Shown piece after piece: positions 46,901-53,913 of a stretch of DNA of 64,000 nt; the first letter of the stretch is position 1, and every line of letters begins with the position of its first letter. The stretch lies in assembly GCA_903850915.1 (NCBI GenBank), contig CAINMV010000004.1:1-64000 (forward strand). Reading direction: 5' to 3'. The translations under genes and the position numbers were made by a program. The notes below the pieces were generated by a model that was not told the DNA's origin, searched no databases, and saw only the letters and a program-made list of their open reading frames with translations. The stretch comes from an uncultured Bacteroidota bacterium (GTDB taxonomy: Bacteria > Bacteroidota > Bacteroidia > UKL13-3).

Positions 46901-47388
46901 TTTTTGTAAATCCAACATTGGCTGTTCCAGCAATCATTAAAAGCCCTGCAGTGCTTTCAACATCAGCAATGGCAATAAGTTATCAATGGTATCAAGATGG
47001 GAATCCGATTTCGGGAGCAACAAACTCCAGTTATACACCTACAGCACATGGAACATATAAAGTGCGTGTAGGCAATACATCAAATTGTTATCAGTTTTCA
47101 ACAGAAGTATTTTTTGCCCCTGTGGGGATTCAATTGCCAATATGCCAGACCGACATCTCTTTGTACCCAAACCCTAATTTAGGCAGTTTTACACTCGTTG
47201 GGATAGATGGAGATGCCATTGTACGAATATTCGATGCGCTCGGAAAAGAAATTACAACAGAATTTACCCGCCATGAAGTAGCCGGTACTAGTTATTTATT
47301 CAATGGACATCGCTTAAGTGCTGGAGTTTATTTTGTTTTTATCCAAGCCAATAACAATCGAAAAACCCTCCGGTTTTTAGTAAAATAA
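43978..47388 (+). CDS. T9SS-secreted S8 family serine peptidase (subtilase) with PKD domain
   Basis: 1136 residues from the ATG at 43978 (signal MKNILLAFLILLSLGINLSNAQ). Residues about 23-215 resemble a prodomain. The peptidase domain (about 220-510) has an intact triad: D245 in VALGDDG, H272 in DHGDHVSG and S442 in GTSMACPA, plus the oxyanion Asn in SAGNSG. A jelly-roll segment (about 515-640), a fibronectin-like part, a PKD domain (about 820-905), an Ig-like part and a type A T9SS sorting domain (SLYPNPNLGSFTLVG to the end) follow. It is a secreted or surface endopeptidase, likely nutritional. Monocistronic. Confidence 0.93.
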   Translation: MKNILLAFLILLSLGINLSNAQQNYTLLLNNRSLEIPENKGILKLSCRKVKQETFQNVMHLYLQFYALPSDAEKKELETIGIRFLSYIPNQTYICALSAETRKHLNSSTIRSVACIAPENKLNPMLTSAELPSWALKPNHQIDLVITYYSDLLHNDVKAALLKSKYEIISESVAMHHFQIRVKTSSLQQLSTLSFVSYIDPERAPAVPENEIERTNHRSYAIDNNLSGRNGIHYDGSGVNVALGDDGVLGPHIDYTGRFDQTWVGTTNNGDHGDHVSGILAGAGNLNPKTKGMAPGCSLYVYMPYANIDNLPAHYNTYKIRITSLSYGQSCNQGYSNDANSIDAMMRDYPAAISVFSAGNSGTSNCSYKGANIAGWGNITGGMKVGKNVIAVANLLYTDSVDASSSRGPASDGRIKPDISSVGTNVYSTVSTNSYANLTGTSMACPAISGVLAQLYQAYRANNNGEDPTGALMKGILLNTADDIGNPGPDYKYGYGRVNALKALRVIEDKSYNEYSVSNGDSLRTFITIPANVKKIKIMMYYADVEASSGASKAIVNDLNMTVYDMLGKAYYPWVLNPAANATTLGAAATQKIDSLNNMEQVTIDTPDAGKLFITVKGFQVPFGPQHYYVIYDFIYDSIQLVYPLGNDRWTPGVVETIRWDSWNTNNPISVQTSTDNINWTTVTSTINGKNRLYSYTPTALSGGKLWLKIKQGNSESVTSQFINVTPIPTALKLDWICSGSCRMSWTSVANATSYTVYRLGAKYMDSVANTTNTYFVFTGIDSTSDDWFSVKALMNNNEVAGERANAIKKTKAIKLNCNNTITANFSNSRNNVCTNDTLSFVPTSSPTTGLNYKWTFPGGTPASSILVQPIVKYNTPGTYSVSLAISNANGGLNITKNNIITINGIAVNAGADQTICTGDSITLNGVGGVTLAWSVNNTAIATSPSIKVKPTHTSTYLLTSTSATGCIGYDSVVVFVNPTLAVPAIIKSPAVLSTSAMAISYQWYQDGNPISGATNSSYTPTAHGTYKVRVGNTSNCYQFSTEVFFAPVGIQLPICQTDISLYPNPNLGSFTLVGIDGDAIVRIFDALGKEITTEFTRHEVAGTSYLFNGHRLSAGVYFVFIQANNNRKTLRFLVK

Positions 47389-47435
47389 CTCCATTTCTCA
47401 CAATAACATGTAATCGCCTTCCAACCAATTAGCAT

Positions 47436-47443
47436 TATATTTG
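47436..47443 (+). promoter_or_regulatory. -7 box of hscA
   Basis: TATATTTG matches TAnnTTTG. The predicted start of transcription (about 47449) leaves a leader of about 55 nt that contains a strong hairpin. No -33 TTG at the normal distance. Confidence 0.55.
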
Positions 47444-47463
47444 CATTTCATATTAAAAGAGAG

Positions 47464-47488
47464 TAGCGCGCCTTAATTTTGGGCGCTA
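47464..47488 (+). promoter_or_regulatory. Hairpin in the hscA 5' leader
   Basis: TAGCGC (47464-47469) pairs with GCGCTA (47483-47488) and CC (47471-47472) with GG (47481-47482), with G47470 bulged and a U-rich 8-nt loop. It ends 16 nt before the ATG. With no U tract after it, it is not a terminator; a role in mRNA stability or temperature-dependent translation is possible. Confidence 0.5.
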
Positions 47489-47504
47489 ATGCAACGAAAA
47501 TAAA

Positions 47505-49361
47505 ATGGCTAAAGTAGGGATTAATATTGCCACAGGCAGCATACAAAAAGAGGAAATAATTGTTGGAATAGACTTAGGAACTACCAACAGCTTAGTGGCG
47601 TTTGTAAACGACAATCAAGAGCCCTACGCATTAATAGATATGGATGGACATACCATTGTGCCCTCCATTGTGCATTTTTTTAACGGTGGTGAAACTATTG
47701 TTGGCGATGAGGCTAAAAATCATCTTATTGAAGACCCACAACATACTGTTTATTCGGTAAAGAGATTACTTGGAAAGAACTTTAGTGATGTTAAAAACAT
47801 TCAACAATATTTCGGATTTAAAATTTTAGATGAAGATACCGAGGGGTTGGTTAAGATTAAAATTCATGACCAATATTATACTGCCATAGAAATTTCTGCT
47901 CTTATTTTAAAAGAGCTCAAGACACGTGCCGAACATTATCTTAAAACACCAGTGAAACGGGCTGTGATTACCGTTCCTGCCTATTTTAACGATAGCCAAC
48001 GCCAAGCCACTCGCGATGCTGGTAAGCTTGCTGGACTTGATGTTTTACGAATTGTAAATGAGCCTACAGCAGCTAGTTTAGCCTATGGCTTGGGTTTAGA
48101 TAAATCCATTCATCAGCATATCGCTGTTTATGATCTAGGCGGTGGAACCTTCGACGTTTCGATTCTTAGTTTACAAAATGGAATTTTTGAAGTACTTAGC
48201 ACCAATGGTGATACATTCCTAGGTGGTGATGATTTTGATAAAGCCATTGTAAATTATTGGATAGAAACGAATCATAAAGACAGTGAAATCGTATTGGCCG
48301 ATAAAAGCCTAAGTCAATGGTTGCGATTAAAAGCTGAAGAAGTTAAAAAACAACTATCCTTCACCACCTCGGTGCAATTAATACAAAATGATTGGGTGCT
48401 TAATCTTACCTCCGAGGTGTTTGAAACTTTGATTACCCCATATATTGAGAAAAGTATTGCGTGCTGTAATCTAGCTATGAAAGATAGTGGATTGCAAATT
48501 CACGAAATAAGCAATATAGTTATGGTGGGCGGTAGTACGCGAACGCCATTGGTAAAAGAAAAAGTAAGTGCATTTTTTCAGGGTGCAATACTTTTCGATT
48601 CCTTAAATCCAGATGAAGTTGTTGCCTTAGGTGCTGCCATCGAGGCCGATATTTTGGCAGGCAATCGAACAGATATATTACTTCTTGATGTAACACCATT
48701 GAGTTTGGGTATTGAAACTTTAGGTGGTTTAATGGATACATTAATTCCGAGAAACAGTAAAATACCTACTCGAGCAGCGCGCCAATACACTACATCTATT
48801 GATGGACAAAGCAATATTAAAATTAACGTTTACCAAGGAGAACGTGATTTAGTAACAGAAAATAGGAAACTTGCCACGTTTGATTTACGTGGCGTTCCAG
48901 CTATGCCGGCTGGTTTGCCTAAGGTAGAGGTTGGTTTCCAACTCAATGCTGACGGCATCTTGACGGTATCGGCCAAAGAGCTAAGAAGTGGAATAGCTCA
49001 ACAGATTGAAGTAAAGCCCCAATATGGCCTCACCGATGCCGAGGTAGAAAAAATGCTTCTTGATTCACTTGCAAATGCGCAACAAGATATTGAAATTAGA
49101 ATGATAATGGAGGCGCAAACAGAGTCAAATCAGCTTATATATCTCACTGAAAAGTTTTTAGAGAAAAATAAATCAATGCTCAGTGAAATTGAAATTACGG
49201 GTACCTTAGAAAAAGTGGAAGCCTTGCGTTCAACGTTGGTAAGCAAAGATAAAAACCTGATTCTAAAACACAACGAAGAATTAAATACATTTACTGCTCC
49301 TTTTGCCGAACGAGTTATGGATTTAGCTATAGCTCATGCGATGAAAGGAAAGCAAATTTAA
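47505..49361 (+). CDS. hscA: Hsp70-type Fe-S cluster assembly chaperone HscA
   Basis: 618 residues, close to E. coli HscA. It carries an N-terminal extension ([18 protein letters not shown]) before the Hsp70 phosphate-1 motif [14 protein letters not shown], which is the HscA rather than DnaK pattern. [14 protein letters not shown] (phosphate 2) and [12 protein letters not shown] (adenosine motif) complete the ATPase domain (about 1-390). The substrate-binding domain follows, with no Gly-rich DnaK-like tail. HscA with HscB helps move Fe-S clusters from IscU to target proteins. No isc genes are beside it here. A hairpin sits in its leader. Confidence 0.85.
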   Translation: MAKVGINIATGSIQKEEIIVGIDLGTTNSLVAFVNDNQEPYALIDMDGHTIVPSIVHFFNGGETIVGDEAKNHLIEDPQHTVYSVKRLLGKNFSDVKNIQQYFGFKILDEDTEGLVKIKIHDQYYTAIEISALILKELKTRAEHYLKTPVKRAVITVPAYFNDSQRQATRDAGKLAGLDVLRIVNEPTAASLAYGLGLDKSIHQHIAVYDLGGGTFDVSILSLQNGIFEVLSTNGDTFLGGDDFDKAIVNYWIETNHKDSEIVLADKSLSQWLRLKAEEVKKQLSFTTSVQLIQNDWVLNLTSEVFETLITPYIEKSIACCNLAMKDSGLQIHEISNIVMVGGSTRTPLVKEKVSAFFQGAILFDSLNPDEVVALGAAIEADILAGNRTDILLLDVTPLSLGIETLGGLMDTLIPRNSKIPTRAARQYTTSIDGQSNIKINVYQGERDLVTENRKLATFDLRGVPAMPAGLPKVEVGFQLNADGILTVSAKELRSGIAQQIEVKPQYGLTDAEVEKMLLDSLANAQQDIEIRMIMEAQTESNQLIYLTEKFLEKNKSMLSEIEITGTLEKVEALRSTLVSKDKNLILKHNEELNTFTAPFAERVMDLAIAHAMKGKQI

Positions 49362-49428
49362 GATTACACTCGAATTTATGTTTGCTGAGCAAAAAAAATA
49401 AATAGAAACAACGCACGTTACTACCCTT

Positions 49429-50118
49429 ATGGTTGAAAGACAATTTTCAAAACGCTTTATTTCGAGCAGCATCATAAAGTTTCAGATAATGCTGTTTTTG
49501 ATTTTATGTTCAAGATTTGTAATGGCTCAAAACAATAATGTAAGTGGAAAAGAATTTGATGAGAACCCAAAAATCCATCTCGGTGTTAAAGCCGGATTTT
49601 CTTTAAGCAACCTACAGTCGACAGAACTGAACAACAAAAGTGCTCGTCCAGCTATGGTAGTTGGCCTTTACGGTAATTATATTCTCAATAAAAAAGTCAC
49701 ATTTCAACTGGAGATGAATGGCATTTTAAAAGGAGCCAATTTCCATTTTTCACAAGCCTCATCGTTGCAACGATTGTCCTTATTTTATCTTGATTTGCCC
49801 ATATTATTAAATTATTCAACAAAGAAAACCTCAAAAATAATTCCATTTTCAGGCATTTTGCCTTCGATAATACTACGTAAAGACGCCTACAAAACACAGG
49901 AGGCGGTACCGCAACCCGTAGACTTAGATCTGAAAAAATATGATTTTGCTTTTTCAGCCGGCGTTTTGTTTAAGATTAACACGAGTGTTGGACTCCAGCT
50001 TCAGGTTAACTACGGCATTATAAACATCAATAACAGGTTAGAAATCCCCTTCTATCCCTTACTGGGAAATGGAAACGCAATGTATAACCGAAATTTACAA
50101 TTGAGTTTGGTGTTTTAG
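49429..50118 (+). CDS. Outer-membrane beta-barrel (porin/PorT-like) protein
   Basis: 229 residues. A signal region (about 16-34, ending VMAQ) is followed by alternating amphipathic strands starting IHLGVKAGFSLSNLQS and ending in an aromatic C-terminus (NLQLSLVF), typical of PorT-like outer_membrane beta-barrel families in Bacteroidota (eight-stranded barrel predicted). The GVKAGFSLSNL start is diagnostic. The role is unknown; probably structural or a small pore. It is on its own after hscA (67-nt gap); the promoter of the next gene lies in its last codons. Confidence 0.75.
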   Translation: MVERQFSKRFISSSIIKFQIMLFLILCSRFVMAQNNNVSGKEFDENPKIHLGVKAGFSLSNLQSTELNNKSARPAMVVGLYGNYILNKKVTFQLEMNGILKGANFHFSQASSLQRLSLFYLDLPILLNYSTKKTSKIIPFSGILPSIILRKDAYKTQEAVPQPVDLDLKKYDFAFSAGVLFKINTSVGLQLQVNYGIININNRLEIPFYPLLGNGNAMYNRNLQLSLVF

Positions 50119-50137
50119 CACGAACGGAATACTTTTG
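50106..50137 (+). promoter_or_regulatory. Promoter of the DUF3127-sigma factor unit
   Basis: TTTG at 50106-50109, a 20-nt spacer and TACTTTTG at 50130-50137, inside the end of the previous gene. The leader to the ATG at 50162 would be about 18 nt. Confidence 0.6.
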
Positions 50138-50161
50138 CATACTATAAATTATTTTATCTCA

Positions 50162-50557
50162 ATGGATATCTCAGGAAAATTATCACTACATCTGCCAACA
50201 CAAACTGGAGAGGGCAAAAACGGCACTTGGCAAAAAAGCGGTTTCGTAATAGAAACCTCTAACGACAAGTACCCGAAAAAAGTTTGCTTTACAACATGGG
50301 GTGATCTTATACCTCAAACTCAGGATTTTCAGCCAGGCGAAGAAGTAAAGGTTTTCTTTGATGTAGATTCTAGAGAATATCAAGGCAAATGGTATAGTGA
50401 TATTAAAGCATGGAAAGTAGAACGTTTAGTTGCAGGAACTATGAATAATGCCGCAGTGAATCAGACAAATAGTGCGCCTAAAAATGAAACCAACACCACA
50501 ACAACAACTGTTGTAGGAAATTTTAATGTAACACCGGAAGACGACCTTCCTTTTTAG
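50162..50557 (+). CDS. DUF3127 domain-containing protein
   Basis: 131 residues from the ATG at 50162 (MDISGKLSLHLPTQTGEGKNG); an earlier in-frame ATG at 50135 falls at the -7 box and is rejected. DUF3127 signatures include WQKSGFVIETSNDKYPKKVCF, WGDL, and the EEVKVFFDVDSREYQGKWYSDIKAWKVE block (split here as EEVKVFFDVDSREY and WYSDIKAWKVE). The family has an OB-fold-like, SSB-resembling core, and the acidic DDLPF tail recalls the C-terminal peptide of SSB proteins. Single-strand DNA binding is plausible but unproved. It may be co-transcribed with the sigma factor 42 nt downstream. Confidence 0.85.
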   Translation: MDISGKLSLHLPTQTGEGKNGTWQKSGFVIETSNDKYPKKVCFTTWGDLIPQTQDFQPGEEVKVFFDVDSREYQGKWYSDIKAWKVERLVAGTMNNAAVNQTNSAPKNETNTTTTTVVGNFNVTPEDDLPF

Positions 50558-50599
50558 TTTGTTTGATTGACGCTCGAATATGCTAGACTTCCCAACACC

Positions 50600-51178
50600 T
50601 TGAAAAAGAAAATAAATATCACAGAAGTAGATCTTATTGAACTGTTAAAAAACGGTGATGAGAAGGGTTTGGAGGTTTTATATAAGAACTATTCTAAAGC
50701 GCTTTATAATGTTATATTCTCTATTTTACAAGATGATGAAAGTGGAGAAGAAGTGCTGCAAGAATCTTTTTTAAGTATCGCTAAAAATGCACCTTACTTC
50801 GATAAGAGCAAAAGCTCAATTTTTACTTGGATGCTTAATATTTGCCGAAATTTAGCCAAAGAAAGAAAACGTACTAACGATTTAAAAAAGGATTCCGCAG
50901 AAGAAAATTTAGCATCTTCAAATACCAATCAAACTTTGTCTAATTCCATTTCTTCCGATTTAACCGGAAGAGATCATCTGCGCGATAAATTAAATCCTGA
51001 ATTGCATCATGTTCTGGATCTGATTTTCTTACGTGGACTTAACGCAATGCAAGTTGCTGAGGCGATGAAATTGCCGTTGGAAATAGTGAAAGTTAGAAGT
51101 CGCAATGCCATATTGGAATTGAGAAAATACTTTTCAATTGCTCTCGTCTTTTTAACTACTTTATTGTCTATTTTATAA
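50600..51178 (+). CDS. ECF-type RNA polymerase sigma factor with hydrophobic C-terminal tail
   Basis: 192 residues from the TTG at 50600 (MKKKINITEVDLIELLKNGD); the frame extends to a TTG at 50567, but the extension is not family-like. Region 2 is seen in ALYNVIFSILQDDESGEEVLQE and SIFTWMLNICRNLAKERKR (split blocks); region 4 in HHVLDLIFLRGLNAMQVAEAM and VKVRSRNAILELRKYF. After region 4 comes SIALVFLTTLLSIL, a 14-residue hydrophobic end. The anti-sigma gene follows with no spacer (TAA then GTG), so the pair is translationally coupled. Confidence 0.88.
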   Translation: MKKKINITEVDLIELLKNGDEKGLEVLYKNYSKALYNVIFSILQDDESGEEVLQESFLSIAKNAPYFDKSKSSIFTWMLNICRNLAKERKRTNDLKKDSAEENLASSNTNQTLSNSISSDLTGRDHLRDKLNPELHHVLDLIFLRGLNAMQVAEAMKLPLEIVKVRSRNAILELRKYFSIALVFLTTLLSIL

Positions 51179-51943
51179 GTGAATACCAAGGAAATAATTG
51201 AATCTGGCAAGTTAGAACTTTATGTTTGCGGAGCACTCAATGAACGAGAGATGCGCGAAATATCACTTCTTGCTGATTTAAATACTGACCTAAATGAAGA
51301 AATAGCACGTATTGAAAATGATCTAGTGCATTATGCCGAAAGCTTTGAGAAATCGCCTAATCAGGCTGCCTTAGATAAAGTGCTGAAAAATATTAAGGCA
51401 GGTAACAAAACTTTTCAGGTTGATTTTAAGCGAAATAAATTCAATTGGGTTTATACTATTTCCCTTGTTTTAATTTTGTTGTTGGGCTTTTCAACTGCGA
51501 TTTTTTGGAAGAAAACACAGAATTTAAACTTACAAGTTCAGTCATTACTTCCATTAAACGACACGATTAAAACACTTAAAGAAGGGCTGGATTTATCACA
51601 GGCCAAAGTAGAATTTCTCAACCGAAATACTACACGTAAATATAAATTTATTGGCATCGATGGCAAAGATAGTATCGACAATTTTGTTTTAGTTTATTGG
51701 TGTCAAACAAGCAAAGAAATTTGTATTTCACCTGGAAATCTTCCTGTGCCGGAATCTGGTATGGCATATCAATTATGGGGCATGGTTGCTAAAAAACCTT
51801 TTAGTTTGGGTGTTTTAGATATGACCGAAATTCAGAAGATGGGACATATCAGCGATTCTGAAGCGTTTTTTATTACACTTGAAAACGCGAGAGGTGCATC
51901 ACAGCCCAATATGAATGCTGTTCAAGTGTTTCATAAATTATAG
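51179..51943 (+). CDS. Anti-sigma factor (RskA/anti-sigma-K family)
   Basis: 254 residues from a GTG immediately after the sigma-factor stop. Cytoplasmic N-terminal part (about 1-85) with the opening ELYVCGALNEREMREI typical of anti-sigma-K proteins; a single membrane helix (about 88-110, WVYTISLVLILLLGFSTAIF); and a periplasmic RskA C-terminal domain (about 160-254, LPVPESGMAYQLWGMVAK). No zinc-binding HxxxCxxC motif. It should hold the co-encoded sigma factor at the membrane until regulated proteolysis; a PrsW-like and an M48 protease are encoded at the left end of the window. Confidence 0.87.
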   Translation: MNTKEIIESGKLELYVCGALNEREMREISLLADLNTDLNEEIARIENDLVHYAESFEKSPNQAALDKVLKNIKAGNKTFQVDFKRNKFNWVYTISLVLILLLGFSTAIFWKKTQNLNLQVQSLLPLNDTIKTLKEGLDLSQAKVEFLNRNTTRKYKFIGIDGKDSIDNFVLVYWCQTSKEICISPGNLPVPESGMAYQLWGMVAKKPFSLGVLDMTEIQKMGHISDSEAFFITLENARGASQPNMNAVQVFHKL

Positions 51944-51959
51944 TTAATATAAGAATCCT

Positions 51960-52973
51960 ATGAAACCACGTATTATTTCCTTATTGGTTTCGTTTCTACT
52001 TTCTCTTGTTGTTCTTGCTTTCTCATTTTTCTTGTTTCACGACGTCAAATCATGTTTAATACTTGTAGCTTGTACGTTTTTAAGCGCCTTTGTATTTACT
52101 CTTATTGCAATAGACATGTATATTGCACGTCGCATTCGCTTGGTATACAAGCTCATTTCCAATCTTAAAATTGATAAAAGTTTAAAACAAGCTTTAGGTA
52201 ATAACATCAGCGATGACCCCCTTAATCAGATGGAGGAAGATGTGTCACATTGGGCTCAGCAGCAGGCTTCAGATATAGAGATGATTCAAAAGATATCCGA
52301 TTATCGCAAGGAATTCTTAGGCAATTTATCCCACGAAATAAAAACTCCATTATTTAATATTCAAGGGTATATTCAATCATTAATAAACGGTGGCTTGGAG
52401 GACAGAGCAATCACAGATTCATTCTTGTTAAAGGCAGAAAAAAATATTGATCGGCTTTGCGCACTCGTTGCTGATGTAGATGTAATGTCGAAACTTGATA
52501 CCGGTGAGATGCCACTTATTTTTTCTAATTTCGATATTGTTGGCCTAATAAAAGAGATTGCTTTTACACGCGATGAGCTGGCAAAGAAGAAAAATATAAA
52601 GTTCGAATTCACTACGAACGAAAGAAAGATGGTAGAAGCCGACAAAGAAAAGATTGCTCAGGTTGTTTCTAACCTACTCGATAATAGCATAAAATATGGA
52701 GTGGAAAATGGTATTACAACGATTAAGTTTTTCGATATGGATAAATTACTCTTAGTTGAAATAACTGACAATGGAGTAGGCATTGCTGAAGAACATCTCC
52801 CTAGGTTATTTGAACGCTTTTATCGGGTAGATAAAAGCCGAAATAGCGCAGAAGGAAGTGGTATAGGGCTCGCCATTGTAAAACATATTATGAACGCCCA
52901 TCACCAACCTATTAATGTACGCAGCAACAAAAACGTTGGTACCACGTTCGCATTCACCCTGCAAAAAGGATAA
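51960..52973 (+). CDS. Sensor histidine kinase (PhoR-like), no adjacent response regulator
   Basis: 337 residues. Two N-terminal membrane helices (about 5-26 and 31-53) with only a few periplasmic residues between, so no external sensor domain. A linker follows, then HisKA with H125 in FLGNLSHEIKTP, and HATPase_c with N box NLLDNSIKYG, G1 DNGVGI, F box FERFYR and G2 GSGIGLAIVKHI. The layout resembles the short PhoR-type kinases that usually sit beside a PhoB-like regulator, but none is near. It follows the anti-sigma gene by 16 nt and may be in that operon. Confidence 0.9.
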   Translation: MKPRIISLLVSFLLSLVVLAFSFFLFHDVKSCLILVACTFLSAFVFTLIAIDMYIARRIRLVYKLISNLKIDKSLKQALGNNISDDPLNQMEEDVSHWAQQQASDIEMIQKISDYRKEFLGNLSHEIKTPLFNIQGYIQSLINGGLEDRAITDSFLLKAEKNIDRLCALVADVDVMSKLDTGEMPLIFSNFDIVGLIKEIAFTRDELAKKKNIKFEFTTNERKMVEADKEKIAQVVSNLLDNSIKYGVENGITTIKFFDMDKLLLVEITDNGVGIAEEHLPRLFERFYRVDKSRNSAEGSGIGLAIVKHIMNAHHQPINVRSNKNVGTTFAFTLQKG

Positions 52974-53081
52974 TTTATTTTAATATCATTATTTTTTAGG
53001 ATTTAAAGTTTTTTACCACAACTGGTCTTTCATTTTCGTTTCTAATCATTAATTTTCATTTGTATTCCGTAATTTTACACC

Positions 53082-53810
53082 GTGAGTAACGCCATCGTCA
53101 TTATACCTACCTACAACGAAAAAGAAAATGTAGAACGCATGATTCGCAAAGTATTTTCGTTGGCTTTGCCATTGCATATTTTAATTGTTGACGATAACTC
53201 ACCCGATGGCACCCGCACCATTGTGAAAAAACTTCAAGAAGAATTTCCGCAACTTTATATGTTAGAACGAGCAGGGAAGCAAGGACTTGGAACCGCCTAT
53301 ATTGCTGGATTTAAATGGTGCCTGCAAAAAGAATATCGGTTTATCTTTGAAATGGATTGCGACTTTAGTCATAATCCTGATGACCTGATACAACTATATG
53401 AAACCGCCAATAACGAACCAGCAGATATGGTTATTGGTTCGCGCTACGTGAATGGTGTAAACGTGGTAAATTGGCCCATGAGTCGCGTAATTCTTAGTTA
53501 TTATGCTAGTATGTATGTTCGAATAATAACTGGTATGAGTATCAGAGATACCACGTCTGGATTTGCCTGCTATAAGCGTGAGGTACTTGAGAAATTAAAT
53601 TTAGATGCCATTAAATTTAAGGGCTATGCTTTTCAAATTGAAATGAAATTTAAAACTTGGTGCTTGGGCTACAAAATAAAAGAGGTATCGATAATATTTA
53701 CAGACCGGAAAGAAGGACAATCAAAGATGTCGGGCGGTATAATAAAAGAGGCTTTATTTGGAGTTTTAGAACTAAAAATAAAAAGAGTTTTAGGAGTTTT
53801 GACGATTTAA
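53082..53810 (+). CDS. GT2 glycosyltransferase, polyprenol-phosphate mannosyltransferase (DPM1) like
   Basis: 242 residues from a GTG (MSNAIVIIPTYNEKENVERM). The GT-A features are clear: nucleotide-binding VDDNSPDGT (about 37), the metal DxD site in FEMDCDFSHNPDD (about 92-104), and the DPM1 blocks IGSRYVNGVNVVNWP, DTTSGFACYKREVL and RKEGQSKMSGGI. DPM1-type enzymes load a sugar from GDP/UDP onto undecaprenyl or dolichyl phosphate. No C-terminal membrane helices, so it is a soluble or peripheral enzyme. A -7-like TAATTTTA ends 4 nt before the GTG. No glycan cluster nearby. Confidence 0.92.
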   Translation: MSNAIVIIPTYNEKENVERMIRKVFSLALPLHILIVDDNSPDGTRTIVKKLQEEFPQLYMLERAGKQGLGTAYIAGFKWCLQKEYRFIFEMDCDFSHNPDDLIQLYETANNEPADMVIGSRYVNGVNVVNWPMSRVILSYYASMYVRIITGMSIRDTTSGFACYKREVLEKLNLDAIKFKGYAFQIEMKFKTWCLGYKIKEVSIIFTDRKEGQSKMSGGIIKEALFGVLELKIKRVLGVLTI

Positions 53811-53913
53811 ACCAATCAAACATAAAACTCACTTCAAGTGTTCCTTTTTGATCCGATCACTATAAAACATCTTGAGCTTTTGCTTATTATTAAAGGCGCT
53901 ATTTTATTCCATT

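Noticed and set aside
47505-49361. dnaK as the identity of the Hsp70 gene
   Set aside because: The N-terminal extension before [10 protein letters not shown] and the lack of a Gly-rich DnaK tail point to HscA.
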